Assembly: GCA_046730475.1 (NCBI GenBank)
Contig: JBKPIY010000022.1
Coordinates: 1 to 33,367, forward strand
From: JBKPIY01 sp046730475
Lineage (GTDB): Bacteria > Actinomycetota > Thermoleophilia > Solirubrobacterales > 70-9
Reading direction: 5' to 3'
Length of the DNA stretch: 33,367 nucleotides
Below, in pieces: positions 1 to 7,224 of the stretch (its first letter is position 1; every line of letters begins with the position of its first letter). Made by a program: the position numbers and the translations under genes. The notes beneath the pieces are model-generated. The model did no database searches and had not been told where the DNA came from. It saw nothing but the letters and a program-made list of their open reading frames with translations.

Positions 1-1
1 C

Positions 2-319
2 ATCATGGTCATCTCGGTTCTGGAGCGTCGCTCCGAAATCGGGCTTCGTAGGGCTCTCGGGGCGACCAGGACCCAGATCCGCACCCAGTTCCTCTCCGAG
101 GCAATCATCCTGGCGCTGCTCGGCGGAGCGGCCGGAGTGCTGACGGGCGCGTTGGCAACGCTGATCTATGCCTCGGGCCGAGGCTGGTCGACGGTCATCC
201 CCGCCGAGGCATGGGCGGGCGGAATCGCCGCCGCGATCGCGATCGGGGGCATCGCCGGGCTGTTGCCCGCGATGCGTGCCGCGAACGTCTCACCGACCGA
301 GGCCTTGCGGACCGTCTGA
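2..319 (+). CDS. FtsX/MacB-type ABC transporter permease, C-terminal fragment (cut by window edge)
   Basis: Only the last 105 residues are in the window; the frame is open to the left edge. The fragment begins with the cytoplasmic motif seen just after a transmembrane helix in MacB/FtsX permeases (ERRSEIGLRRALGATRTQI). Two hydrophobic helices follow (roughly residues 30-55 and 68-90), and the end is the typical ANVSPTEALRTV tail. Proteins of this family are the membrane half of ABC systems that use mechanotransmission to export lipoproteins, peptides or drugs, or to regulate cell-wall hydrolases. The ATPase partner would be expected upstream, outside the window. The family call is firm; the substrate cannot be told from this tail. 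Confidence 0.88.
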   Translation: MMVISVLERRSEIGLRRALGATRTQIRTQFLSEAIILALLGGAAGVLTGALATLIYASGRGWSTVIPAEAWAGGIAAAIAIGGIAGLLPAMRAANVSPTEALRTV

Positions 320-403
320 GAATCCCAACGCACGAGGGCCGGCCACTGATCAGCAACCAGCTGACTCCGCCGCTTCCCATGGGCCACGGGGAACAAATTG
401 AGA

Positions 404-528
404 GAAAGTCGGGGGAACTCAGCGCAGCCGTCCGTGCGTGGCCAGGCGTGAGTTGAACGTGGACGGTGTCGGTCTTTGAGGCTGGGGGCCGAAAGGTCGC
501 TGGTTCAAATCCAGTCGCCCCGACTTTC
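404..528. repeat. 11-bp perfect inverted repeat enclosing the tRNA-Pro remnant
   Basis: GAAAGTCGGGG at 404-414 is the exact reverse complement of CCCCGACTTTC at 518-528. The right arm includes the last bases of the tRNA-Pro remnant (CCCCGA) and the first bases after it. Inside, AACTCA (416-421) can pair with TGAGTT (449-454). The arms could close a long hairpin or mark the ends of a rearranged piece. The function is unknown. Confidence 0.5.
480..523 (+). pseudogene. 3' half of tRNA-Pro(GGG), 5' half missing; possible att-site scar
   Basis: From 482 the bases fit tRNA positions 32-73 exactly. There is an anticodon loop CTGGGGG (482-488, anticodon GGG), a 3' anticodon strand CCGAA (489-493) and a five-base variable loop AGGTC (494-498). 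A T-arm follows (GCTGG/TTCAAAT/CCAGT, 499-515), then an acceptor strand CGCCCCG (516-522) and discriminator A523. The matching 5' parts are absent: the anticodon stem would need TTCGG but TGAGG is present, and no CGGGGCG acceptor lies at the right distance. Homology starting at the anticodon loop and running to the 3' end is what tRNA-targeting integrases leave behind. No integrase gene is in the window, so the att interpretation is inference. Confidence 0.6.
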
Positions 529-951
529 CCTGGTAATCGCCGTGTTTCGGCCTATCGAGAGCCGGTGATTGCGAACGCAGCCGATCTAGGCTGGGGATCC
601 CTCCAGGCACGAGACCCCCAGTCGAATTCGGGCGAGCGCCTACTCGAACACCCAATTCCCACTCTCGTCGGAAGCAGGTGCGCCCTGGGTGCGTTGATGA
701 GGACCGCGGACGTCGTCCGTCCGAGATTCGACCCACCGCAACCGAAAGCGGAAGCCAACGACGGGGTGCGTCGCGCCCCCGGCAGTTCCGCTGACACGCG
801 GGAGGAGCCGTCAACTCAGGGCACGCCGTCGCTGCTGGTCTTCGTCCGTTGCGCTAGCGACGAGCGTCTCCGGCGCAGACGCCTGCGTTCATGGGAAAGA
901 GACCACGCACCGCGTGACGGACTGATGTCCTGGCGGCTCACCCACCCGGGC
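529..951. other. Stretch without recognisable gene
   Basis: Between the tRNA-Pro remnant and the ArsR promoter I see no coding sequence that I can support on either strand. Open frames here give low-complexity, Arg/Pro-rich translations typical of non-coding high-GC DNA. The leftward frame across the tRNA remnant is the usual spurious peptide produced by translating a tRNA antisense. Confidence 0.5.
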
Positions 952-957
952 TATACT
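952..957 (+). promoter_or_regulatory. -10 element for a leaderless arsR transcript
   Basis: TATACT lies seven bases upstream of the GTG start at 965, and no Shine-Dalgarno sequence lies between them. A -10 box at this distance puts transcription start at or next to the start codon, as in the leaderless mRNAs common in Actinobacteria. No good -35 is visible. Confidence 0.5.
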
Positions 958-964
958 TAGCCAG

Positions 965-1300
965 GTGGTAAAGTCTCAATCGCTTGATCGCACGTTCTCC
1001 GCGCTCTCCGATCCGACGCGGCGCGACATTCTCGAGCGCCTCGGGAGCGGCCCCGCGACCCTCACGGAGCTGGCGCATCCGCTCGACATGACGTTGCCGG
1101 GCGTCCTGAAGCACGTCCGTGTCCTCGAGGGCGCTCAGCTCGTGACCACGCAACGAAGCGGCCGAACACGCGAGTGCCGGCTCGGCCCCAAGCGCCTGGA
1201 CGACGCATCGCAGTGGATCGCAATGTACCGGCGGCGCTGGGAGCAGAGACTCGACCGACTCGAGGGCGTCATCGAAAACAGAAGAGGAGGAGCGACGTGA
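965..1300 (+). CDS. ArsR-family HTH regulator (SRPBCC-linked type)
   Basis: This is a 111-residue winged-helix regulator. It begins with FSALSDPTRRDILERL, the hallmark of the ArsR subgroup found next to SRPBCC/AHSA1 genes, and continues with the recognition region (LTELAHPLDMTLPGVLKHVRVLE) and wing. No cysteine metal site is visible, so it is probably not a metal sensor. Regulators of this subgroup usually bind their own promoter and a neighbouring one; the ligand is generally unknown. GTG 965 is chosen because it follows a well-placed -10 box and gives the standard N-terminus. The stop overlaps the next gene's GTG by three bases, so the two are translationally coupled and likely act together. 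Confidence 0.88.
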   Translation: MVKSQSLDRTFSALSDPTRRDILERLGSGPATLTELAHPLDMTLPGVLKHVRVLEGAQLVTTQRSGRTRECRLGPKRLDDASQWIAMYRRRWEQRLDRLEGVIENRRGGAT

Positions 1301-1740
1301 GTCACGACCTGACGGTCGAGCGACTGCTCGATGCGACGCCCGAGGTTGCCTTCGACGCGTTCGTCGACCCGGACGCGCAAAAGGAGCTGTACGCGGATGC
1401 GCCCGACTGGATCGTCGAGTCGGAGTGCGATCTGCGTGTGGGTGGCCAGTGGACCATCACCTTCGGCGCTCCGGGCAGCGAGCCGGCTCGTGAGGTGAAC
1501 GTGTTCGAGCAGGTCGAGCGGCCACGACGCCTCGTCTTCAGGTCGATGATGACGATGCCGGATGGATCCAACATTGACACCCACGTGCGGGTGACCTTTG
1601 ACCCGGAGAACCAGAAGACCCGGATCCGGATTGTCCAGCGCGGCTTCCCCGGCCCGGAGCTGCGGGACAGCTTCGAGAGCGGCTGGGGGAGCATCCTCGA
1701 AGGGCTCGCGCGTGTCGTTGAGGCGCGTGTCGCCGGTTAG
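1297..1740 (+). CDS. SRPBCC/AHSA1-like domain protein
   Basis: A 147-residue single-domain protein of the START-like SRPBCC fold (activator of Hsp90 ATPase homologue 1-like). The N-terminus (LTVERLLDATPEVAFDAFVDP) and the middle GGQWTITFGAPG segment are typical. The fold forms a deep hydrophobic cavity for small ligands. GTG 1297 is preferred over in-frame starts further upstream because GAGGAGG lies just before it and it overlaps the arsR stop in the sequence GTGA. Pairs of ArsR and SRPBCC genes are widespread in Actinobacteria; the SRPBCC protein is thought to bind or modify the inducing molecule, but this is not established for this subgroup. The gene is intact although surrounded by decayed ones. 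Confidence 0.85.
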   Translation: MSHDLTVERLLDATPEVAFDAFVDPDAQKELYADAPDWIVESECDLRVGGQWTITFGAPGSEPAREVNVFEQVERPRRLVFRSMMTMPDGSNIDTHVRVTFDPENQKTRIRIVQRGFPGPELRDSFESGWGSILEGLARVVEARVAG

Positions 1741-1849
1741 GGTCGGCCGGGTGGCGAGCCGGAGGTCAAATGACTTCGGACGACGTCGCCGTGCCCCGCG
1801 CGACTCCGTGAGGGGAGCCCGGCGGCAGCGGATCGGTCTGGCCGTGCCC

Positions 1850-2143
1850 TCAGGCCCGCTGCCCGAGGGCGCAGCCGGTGCCGTCCGGGTCCTCGAACAT
1901 CGCGCACCGGCGGAAGTCCATCCTGGTCGGCGGTGTAGGGAGCCGGACGCCCCGCTCGCTCAGCTCTCGGTGGATCTGCTCGATGTCGTCGCAGGTGAAG
2001 ACACGGGCGATTGCGGAAGATCGTCGAGACCTCGCGCCGAGGCTCGCCGGCCGAGCGAGGGCTCGGCACGATGAGCGGCGCTCCCTCCGGGGGAGCGACC
2101 TCGACCAGCGCGCATCGTCGCCGTAGGGCGCGTCCGTCCCAAC
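1850..2143 (-). pseudogene. VOC/glyoxalase-family remnant, N-terminus lost and frameshifted
   Basis: Reading leftward, three pieces in different frames line up as one VOC-superfamily C-terminal half. They are GTDAPYGDDARW near 2105-2143, then VEVAPPEGAPLIVPSP near 2065-2110, then a long piece containing FTCDDIEQIHRELSERGV and FRRCAMFEDPDGTGCALGQ, ending at a TGA at 1850-1852. The closing FEDPDG motif with its metal-ligand region is characteristic of these lyases and dioxygenases. At least two frame changes and the missing first βαβββ module mean no functional protein can be made. It faces away from the neighbouring intact genes. Confidence 0.7.
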
Positions 2144-2214
2144 CGGGCGGCAGAGCGAGCGAGTCGCGACACCGAGACGCGCCCGCCTGAACGACAGATC
2201 GAAGGGAGATACGA

Positions 2215-2667
2215 ATGGCCCACGAAATCGCCGCCGCGCTCGAGCGGCTCGACGCGCTGATCGGCAGATGGAAGACGGAAGGATGGACCACCGAGGCTCC
2301 GCGTGTCCCGGCGGACCGAATCGATGCCATCGATACGTACGAGCGCCTGCCCGGCGGAGCGCTGCTGCATCTCGTCGATGCCCAGGTCGGAGACCGGACG
2401 GTCGAGGGCGCCGAGATCATCGGCTACGACCCTGCCCGCGCGGGCTACGTCACGCAGTATTTCGGCAGCGATGGGGCGAACGCCTACGAGGCGAGCCTCG
2501 TCGCGGACGACGGAGGACTGGTCTGGACGATGCGCAGCGAGAAGGACCGGTTCACCGGCACGTTCAACGACGAGCGCAACGTGATTACGGGCCACTGGGA
2601 GGCGCTCGACGACGACTCGAATTGGCAGCCGTGGATAGACATCACCTTGACCAGGGAAGCGAACTGA
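2215..2667 (+). CDS. DUF1579-like / lipocalin-type beta-barrel protein
   Basis: A 150-residue cytoplasmic protein without signal peptide or membrane segment. The opening (ALERLDALIGRWKTEGW) matches the start of DUF1579-type and related calycin-like domains, where the first strand carries a G-x-W motif. The rest alternates short polar and hydrophobic stretches, as expected for a small beta barrel, with further Trp residues (VWTMRSEK, GHWEAL, NWQPWID). AAGGGAGA lies at a good distance before ATG 2215. The frame is intact and shows normal high-GC codon use. The molecular role of the family is mostly unknown; small hydrophobic ligand binding is a guess. The family assignment is moderate. Confidence 0.7.
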   Translation: MAHEIAAALERLDALIGRWKTEGWTTEAPRVPADRIDAIDTYERLPGGALLHLVDAQVGDRTVEGAEIIGYDPARAGYVTQYFGSDGANAYEASLVADDGGLVWTMRSEKDRFTGTFNDERNVITGHWEALDDDSNWQPWIDITLTREAN

Positions 2668-2751
2668 CCGGCGCGGTACGGAGCCGCGAGCGCGCCGGCG
2701 GTGCCGGTTTCGACAGAGACGAGTGCGGCTTGGCCACGGCCGAGAGCTGAG

Positions 2752-2985
2752 GCTACGTTCGCGCGGCAGCTCGTTGATGTCGAGTTCATCGACCACGGAG
2801 CATCCACGACGGTCGTCATGACCCACAGCGGCCTGCCGGAGTCCGAGAAGGGCGACTACCGGGACGGTTGGCAGGCGTCGTTCGACAACCTCGACGCCGC
2901 ACTCGGACGACTCGCGCCGGAAGGCGCGAGTGGCTCGGCCTCGGTGTCCTCGCCCTCCCGTGCCTGCTGTACTCGATGGACCTGA
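2752..2985 (+). pseudogene. SRPBCC/AHSA1 C-terminal remnant fused into the MFS gene
   Basis: The translation VDVEFIDHGASTTVVMTHSG, followed by LPESEKGDYRDGWQASFDNLDAAL, is the C-terminal third of an AHSA1-like SRPBCC domain: the last strands and the long final helix. No N-terminal two-thirds is present upstream. The frame continues to a stop at 2985, but homology ends near 2915, where a second frame becomes recognisable as the N-terminus of an MFS exporter. The two sequences appear to have been joined by a deletion or recombination. Confidence 0.65.
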
Positions 2986-4428
2986 CCGTTCTGTACATGG
3001 CGGTCCCCAAGCTCGCCGCCGACCTGCACCCCAGCAGCGTGCAGCTGCTCTGGATCACCGACATCTACGGGTTCATGCTCGCCGGCCTGCTCCTGACCAT
3101 GGGGAACCTCGGCGACCGCATCGGCCGCCGCCGCCTGCTCCTCATCGGTGCCGCCGTCTTCGGCGCCACCTCCCTGCTCGCCGCCTTTGCGACGAGCGCG
3201 CCGATGTTGATCGCGGCGCGCGCATTGCTGGGAGTCGCGGGCGCGACCCTTGCGCCTTCGACCCTCTCGCTGCTGCGCACGATGTTCGCCGACGAGGGCC
3301 AGCGGAAGTTTGCCATCGGCGTTCTCCTCGCGAGCTTCAGCCTCGGCGCAGCGATCGGCCCGCTCGTCGGCGGCGCGCTGCTCCAGTTCTTCTGGTGGGG
3401 CTCGGTCTTCCTCGTCGCCGTCCCGGTGATGGCCCTCCTGCTGCTGCTCGCTCCGCGGCTGCTGCCCGAGTTCCGTGACCCCAAGGCGGGCCGCCTCGAC
3501 CTACCCAGCGCTGCGCTCTCGCTTGTCGCCGTGGTTGCGGTGATCTACGGTCTCAAGGAGACGGCCGAGAGCGGGTTCGGGTCCAAGGCGATCGTGGCGA
3601 TCACGGTCGGCGCGTTTCTCGGGACGGCATTTGTCCGGCGCCAACAGACGCTTGCCGACCCGCTCGTCGATCTGCGGCTCTTTCGCTCGGTCTCCTTCAG
3701 CACCACGCTGGCCTCGATGTACGCCGCAGTGTTCGTCATCGACGGCACCTTCCTCTTTCTCTCCCAATACCTGCAGCTCGTCCGTGGCCAAGCGCCGCTC
3801 ACGGCCGCGCTCTGGCTGCTTCCGGCCACTGGCGGTCTTGTCATCGGATCGCTGCTCGCGCCGCCTCTCACCCGCCGGTCACCCCCCACCCGGGTCCTCG
3901 CCGGCGGGCTGTTTGTCGCCGCCTGCGGAGTAGGGCTGCTGACCCAGCTCCAGTCCAGCAGCGGACTCTTAGTGCTCGTTGTCGGGTCGCTGATCATGGG
4001 GATCGGCAGCGGCGTGGTCGGGGCGCTCGCCACCGATCTCATCGTTGGCGCGGCGCCACCGCAGCGGGCGCGCGCAGCCTCCGCGCTCTCGGAGACGGGA
4101 GCCGAGCTCGGCGGCGCACTTGGAATCGCCATTCTCGGGAGCATCGGCCTCGCCGTCTACCGCTCGCGCCTTGAGGACACCCTTCCCCCCGGGGCTTTCC
4201 AGCGGACAGCAGCATGCGGCGACCATGACCCTGGCCGACGCCACAGCCACAAGCCACGGGCTCGACCACACGAGCGCAGACCAGCTGGTACACGCCGCCT
4301 CGAATGCGTTCACGCACAGCCTGCACTACGTCGCCGCCATCGCCGGCGCGAGCACGTTTCTGCTCGCCCTGCTGACCAGCGCCCTGCTCCGCCGGCGACA
4401 CCCAGCGCCAGGCACGACGGAGGGCTGA
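2868..4428 (+). pseudogene. DHA2-type MFS drug exporter, frameshifted near its C-terminus
   Basis: The protein is a 14-helix-type major facilitator exporter. It has the family's N-terminal TTRAGRREWLGL and MDLTVLYMAVPKLAADL, motif A (GNLGDRIGRRRLLL) after helix 2, and the motif C region (FSLGAAIGPLVGGALL). Such proteins expel drugs or biocides using the proton gradient. After RSRLEDTLPPG (about 4185) the first frame becomes Arg/Pro-rich nonsense. A frame shifted by one base then carries a plausible end (NAFTHSLHYVAAIAGASTFL) to a stop at 4428. The change falls at a run of six C and four G (4184-4196). TTG 2868 is the only reachable start, and it lies inside the SRPBCC remnant, so the native start may be lost. 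A sequencing indel in the run cannot be excluded. Confidence 0.75.
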
Positions 4429-4772
4429 CACAGAGGACGCTCGGGTCGTAGCACTGCTTTCGCGCGAACGGAGGCGTGCGCGGCGAGGTCCCATGAGCTT
4501 CCGCAATGGACGGAACCAGGAGCGGGACTACCTCGCCTCGGCGCTTCCGCAATGCGCGAAACCGAGCACTGAGGCTGGCCAGTGCTCCTCCTCGCGCAAA
4601 GGGAGCACCGGCTGGGGAAGACGCAGAGCTACTGCTTTGCATGGAAAAGGGGCGCTTCCGGTCAGGCGCTCGCGAAGCGGTAAGGAGGTGGCGGGCTCCC
4701 TAGGATCGATCCCAAACCTGAACCGCCGCCCGTCGCGGCGACGAGCGAGACGAGCCACTGACCGGAAGTGAA
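4429..4772. other. Stretch without recognisable gene
   Basis: No coding region that I can support. The 11-mer CTTCCGCAATG occurs twice within about 50 bases (near 4499 and 4546), suggesting a small local duplication. Otherwise I see no promoter or RNA gene of note. Confidence 0.4.
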
Positions 4773-5590
4773 TTAGTGGACGATGTGTAACACGGCCGTC
4801 TTGGTGACGTCGCCCAATCGTGCCTGGATCTCGTTTTCGCCAAACTTCAAGGCAGCCGCCCAGGTGTATGCACTCGACGCCGATGGACCGGAAGAGGTGA
4901 ATGGGTGGGACCCGATCGTCTCCCCTGCCGCCACGAGGACAGGGTCGCCCTTCACTTTGCCCTGGAAGATGTCGACCCGGACGCCACCAAGAGGGGCCGG
5001 CCCGTCGAGAACCACCTGGAGGTTGACCGGTTGGTCGAAAGTGACCCATAAGCCCGTAAACCCCTGGCCCGTCACTGTTTCGGGCCAGAGCGTGGACGAC
5101 GCAAGGGCGGGGTAGCTCGCAGCGGCGGCGGGGTCGGGGTGGGGACCATCGACGGAGATCTCCTCCAGTGTTGCCTCCCAGGTGTCGGCGAGGACGCTGT
5201 CGGCCACACCGGGGCGGCGGGCAGCGCAGCGAAGCCACCGAAGAGAACCGCTCGGCCCCGCGCCGTGCCGAACGCGAGCGCATGGCCCCAGCGAGGCGCC
5301 GGCCCCATGTCCTGGCGCAACGTCCATTGCGCGCCGTCCCGCTCCCAACTCAGTCGCGAGAGCGCCTCGACTGCAGACGGGGCCGGGGTGAGTGCCGTCA
5401 CCGCACTCGGTGCCGGCGAGTCGATGACACCGCCGAAGAGAAGGGTGGCGCCACCGATGACGGTCCCGGCCGAGGCATCGCCGACGTAGGTCATAGCCGA
5501 CGCGAGCGAGGGGCCGGGGCCCGTATCGGCCTTCCGGGTCCAGTTCGCGCCGTCCCACTCCTGTCCTTCCGCTGGGTTAGTGAGCGGACT
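4773..5590 (-). pseudogene. Kelch-type beta-propeller protein remnant with frameshift
   Basis: Reading leftward from about 5590, the sequence shows kelch-like repeats: GATLLFGGV, then WERDGAQWTLRQDMGPAPRWGH, then GRAVLFGGF. Each has the Gly-Gly and spaced aromatic residues of a propeller blade. At the C-rich run near 5205-5217 the frame changes. The next blade and a C-terminal beta domain continue in the new frame (SVLADTWEATLEEISVDG through ALKFGENEIQARLGDV), ending at TAA 4773-4775. There is no start codon or signal peptide at the N-terminal side, where an in-frame TAG lies just upstream. An exported propeller would normally have several more blades. The fragment is therefore both truncated and frameshifted. 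Confidence 0.7.
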
Positions 5591-5690
5591 CTAACTGCCC
5601 GTCTGTGAGACCTCGGACGCCATCATCTGCACCTGACCTCCGGCCCGCCAGCGTCTGACGCAGGTCTACTTCGCCTAGGGTCCGCGCCCC

Positions 5691-6470
5691 ATGCTCGCCA
5701 CGATCCCGAGTCCAGAGAGCAATGGTGTCCACCTCGGACCGCTCTTCATCCATGCCTACGGTCTCGCCTACCTTGTCGCTCTGGTCGCCGCCATAGCGAT
5801 CATCAGCCGCCGCTGGGAGAGAGCGGGCGGCGACCGCTCCCTCGTCCAAGAGGTAGCGCTCTGGGCGTTCCCGGCGGGAATCGTCGGGGGGCGGCTCTAC
5901 TTCGATCTGACCAGCCCGGACCTGGTCCCGCCACACTGGTGGGGGCCCTTCGCGGTCTGGGACGGTGGGCTGGGGATCTGGGGCGGTGTCGCGGCAGGGA
6001 CGGCCGCCGGTCTCTGGGTCCTGCGTTGGCGCCGCGCCGACATCGCCCGCTTCATGGACGCAGCCGCGCCAGGCCTGCTTGTCGGGCAAGCGATCGGCCG
6101 CGTGGGCAACTACTTCAACCAGGAACTATTCGGCGGCCCGACCGGCCTGCCGTGGGGCGCAGATCGATCCGGCCCATCGCCCGCAGGGTTACGAGCAGTT
6201 CGCCACGTTCCAGCCGACCTTTCTCTACGAGCTGATCTGGAACTTTGGCCTCGCCGGGGCGCTGATCTGGCTGGGCCACAGCCGCCGCATCCGCCCGCCC
6301 GGGCTGTTCGCCCTGTATGTGGCGGGTTACTCGTTCGCGCGGATTTGGGAGGAGCTCCTGCGCGTCGACCCCGCGCATCACATCTTCGGGCTGCGGCTAA
6401 CTTCTACGTCGCGGTCGTGCTCTGCCTCGCCGGCCTCGCCTGGTTCGCCCAGATCCACTGGGGTCTCTTC
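5691..6470 (+). pseudogene. lgt: Prolipoprotein diacylglyceryl transferase copy with two compensating frameshifts
   Basis: Lgt moves diacylglycerol from phosphatidylglycerol to the lipobox Cys of prolipoproteins in the membrane. The N-terminal half is convincing: FIHAYGLAYLVALVAA, PAGIVGGRLYFDLT, and the signature GRVGNYFNQELFGGPTGLPWG ahead of position 6160. One extra base there moves the reading to another frame, which carries AQIDPAHRPQGYEQF, FQPTFLYELIWNFGL and GYSFARIWEELLRVDPAHHI. A second change near 6400 returns to the first frame (NFYVAVVLCLAGLAWF). Across the three pieces the protein has normal Lgt length and all key motifs, so decay is recent or the indels are sequence errors. A second, functional lgt elsewhere in the genome is likely. 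Confidence 0.82.
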
Positions 6471-6803
6471 TCGGGTCGTGGGCGCTGGCGAGGAGGCGCT
6501 CTCCTGCTCGCCGGGGCGGCCTTGGCGTTCTCCGGCTGCGGGCACTCGGGTCAGGCGAGCGCCGCCACTGCCTCGGCAGGCCGCAAGGGGCCGGTCGCAT
6601 TTCTCGAGTGGTCTGATACCCCCGTGCGACACGCGTACAGCGGCAGCAGACTACGGTCCAATTGCGCGAGGAGGGGGCGCGTTTGTGCGAGCCCGGCTTG
6701 GATCGGACGGTCGGGAGCTGGCCGGGGTCCTCAGGGGCCTGCGAAGGTGTCCAACTGCCTGCTCGGCGCTGGCCACAGGTCCCTCGAACTGGCAAGACCA
6801 TGA
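6471..6803 (+). other. Lipoprotein-like signal segment continuing the lgt frame
   Basis: Directly after the last Lgt helix, the same frame encodes GRWRGGALLLAGAALAFSGC followed by Gly/Ser/Ala-rich residues. This has the positively charged start, hydrophobic core and Cys of a lipoprotein signal peptide, although F-S-G-C is an imperfect lipobox. After about 40 residues the translation becomes Arg-rich and unrecognisable, to a stop at 6803. It may be the 5' end of a former lipoprotein gene fused to lgt, or a natural C-terminal extension. The rest of this 400-base stretch up to the tRNA shows nothing that I can support. Confidence 0.4.
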
Positions 6804-6866
6804 TTCCGAGGAAGGTTGCGCCTGTTCAAGCGATCCGGCGAAAAGGGCAGGATTTGCAGGTATTTA

Positions 6867-6939
6867 TGGCGAGGGGCGGAATCGAACCGCCGACACCACG
6901 ATTTTCAGTCGTGTGCTCTACCAACTGAGCTACCTCGCC
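6867..6939 (-). tRNA. tRNA-Phe(GAA)
   Basis: A complete 73-base cloverleaf on the minus strand. The acceptor stem is GGCGAGG (6939-6933) with CCTCGCC (6874-6868), and the discriminator A is at 6867. The D-arm contains AGCTCAGTTGGTAGAGC. The anticodon stem CACGA/TCGTG encloses the loop CTGAAAA (anticodon GAA). The T-arm is GGCGG/TTCGATT/CCGCC. CCA is not encoded, since TAAATA follows the discriminator. Confidence 0.96.
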
Positions 6940-7224
6940 GTGGTGGAGGGCGAAGGCTAGCGAGAGGGCAGCTAGTCGGCCAGGGTGATCGTCAGCTGTT
7001 GACCGGCCTTCGGGGGCGCCTTGGGGGGCGATCTCGGCTCGCTCGCAGAGGTGCTCCTGAACGTGAGCGCGATGGTCGGCTCCCACCACGGGATCGCAGA
7101 GATCGACCTCGACCCCCTGTGATCGGCATAATCGGCTTCGGGATCGGTCGAGCGATCGACCACCCAGGGAGTAACGAAGCACCGGAGTATCGGAGGAGAG
7201 GAAGCGTTGGAGGAAGGAGACCTC
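6940..7224. promoter_or_regulatory. Leader region of the secreted protein, with weak promoter and hairpin
   Basis: CATAAT at 7127-7132 could be a -10, with TCGACC at 7103-7108 as a weak -35 (18-base spacing). The hairpin GGTCGA-GCGA-TCGACC lies downstream near 7146-7161 within the presumed leader. The leftward frame ending at 6972 has a protein-like tail (IPWWEPTIALTF) that may be a gene fragment, but I cannot identify it. Confidence 0.3.

Noticed and set aside
404..528. Complete tRNA-Sec or tmRNA
   Set aside because: The 11-bp arms could mimic a long acceptor stem, but CGCCC would remain between the T-arm and that stem, the D-arm does not form, and no long variable arm or tmRNA tag frame is visible. 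The tRNA-Pro 3' half explains the bases better.
6972..7130. Minus-strand gene ending at 6972
   Set aside because: The tail IPWWEPTIALTF looks protein-like, but the rest is Ser/Thr/Pro-rich, overlaps the secreted protein's signal peptide region, and has no recognisable domain or ribosome site.
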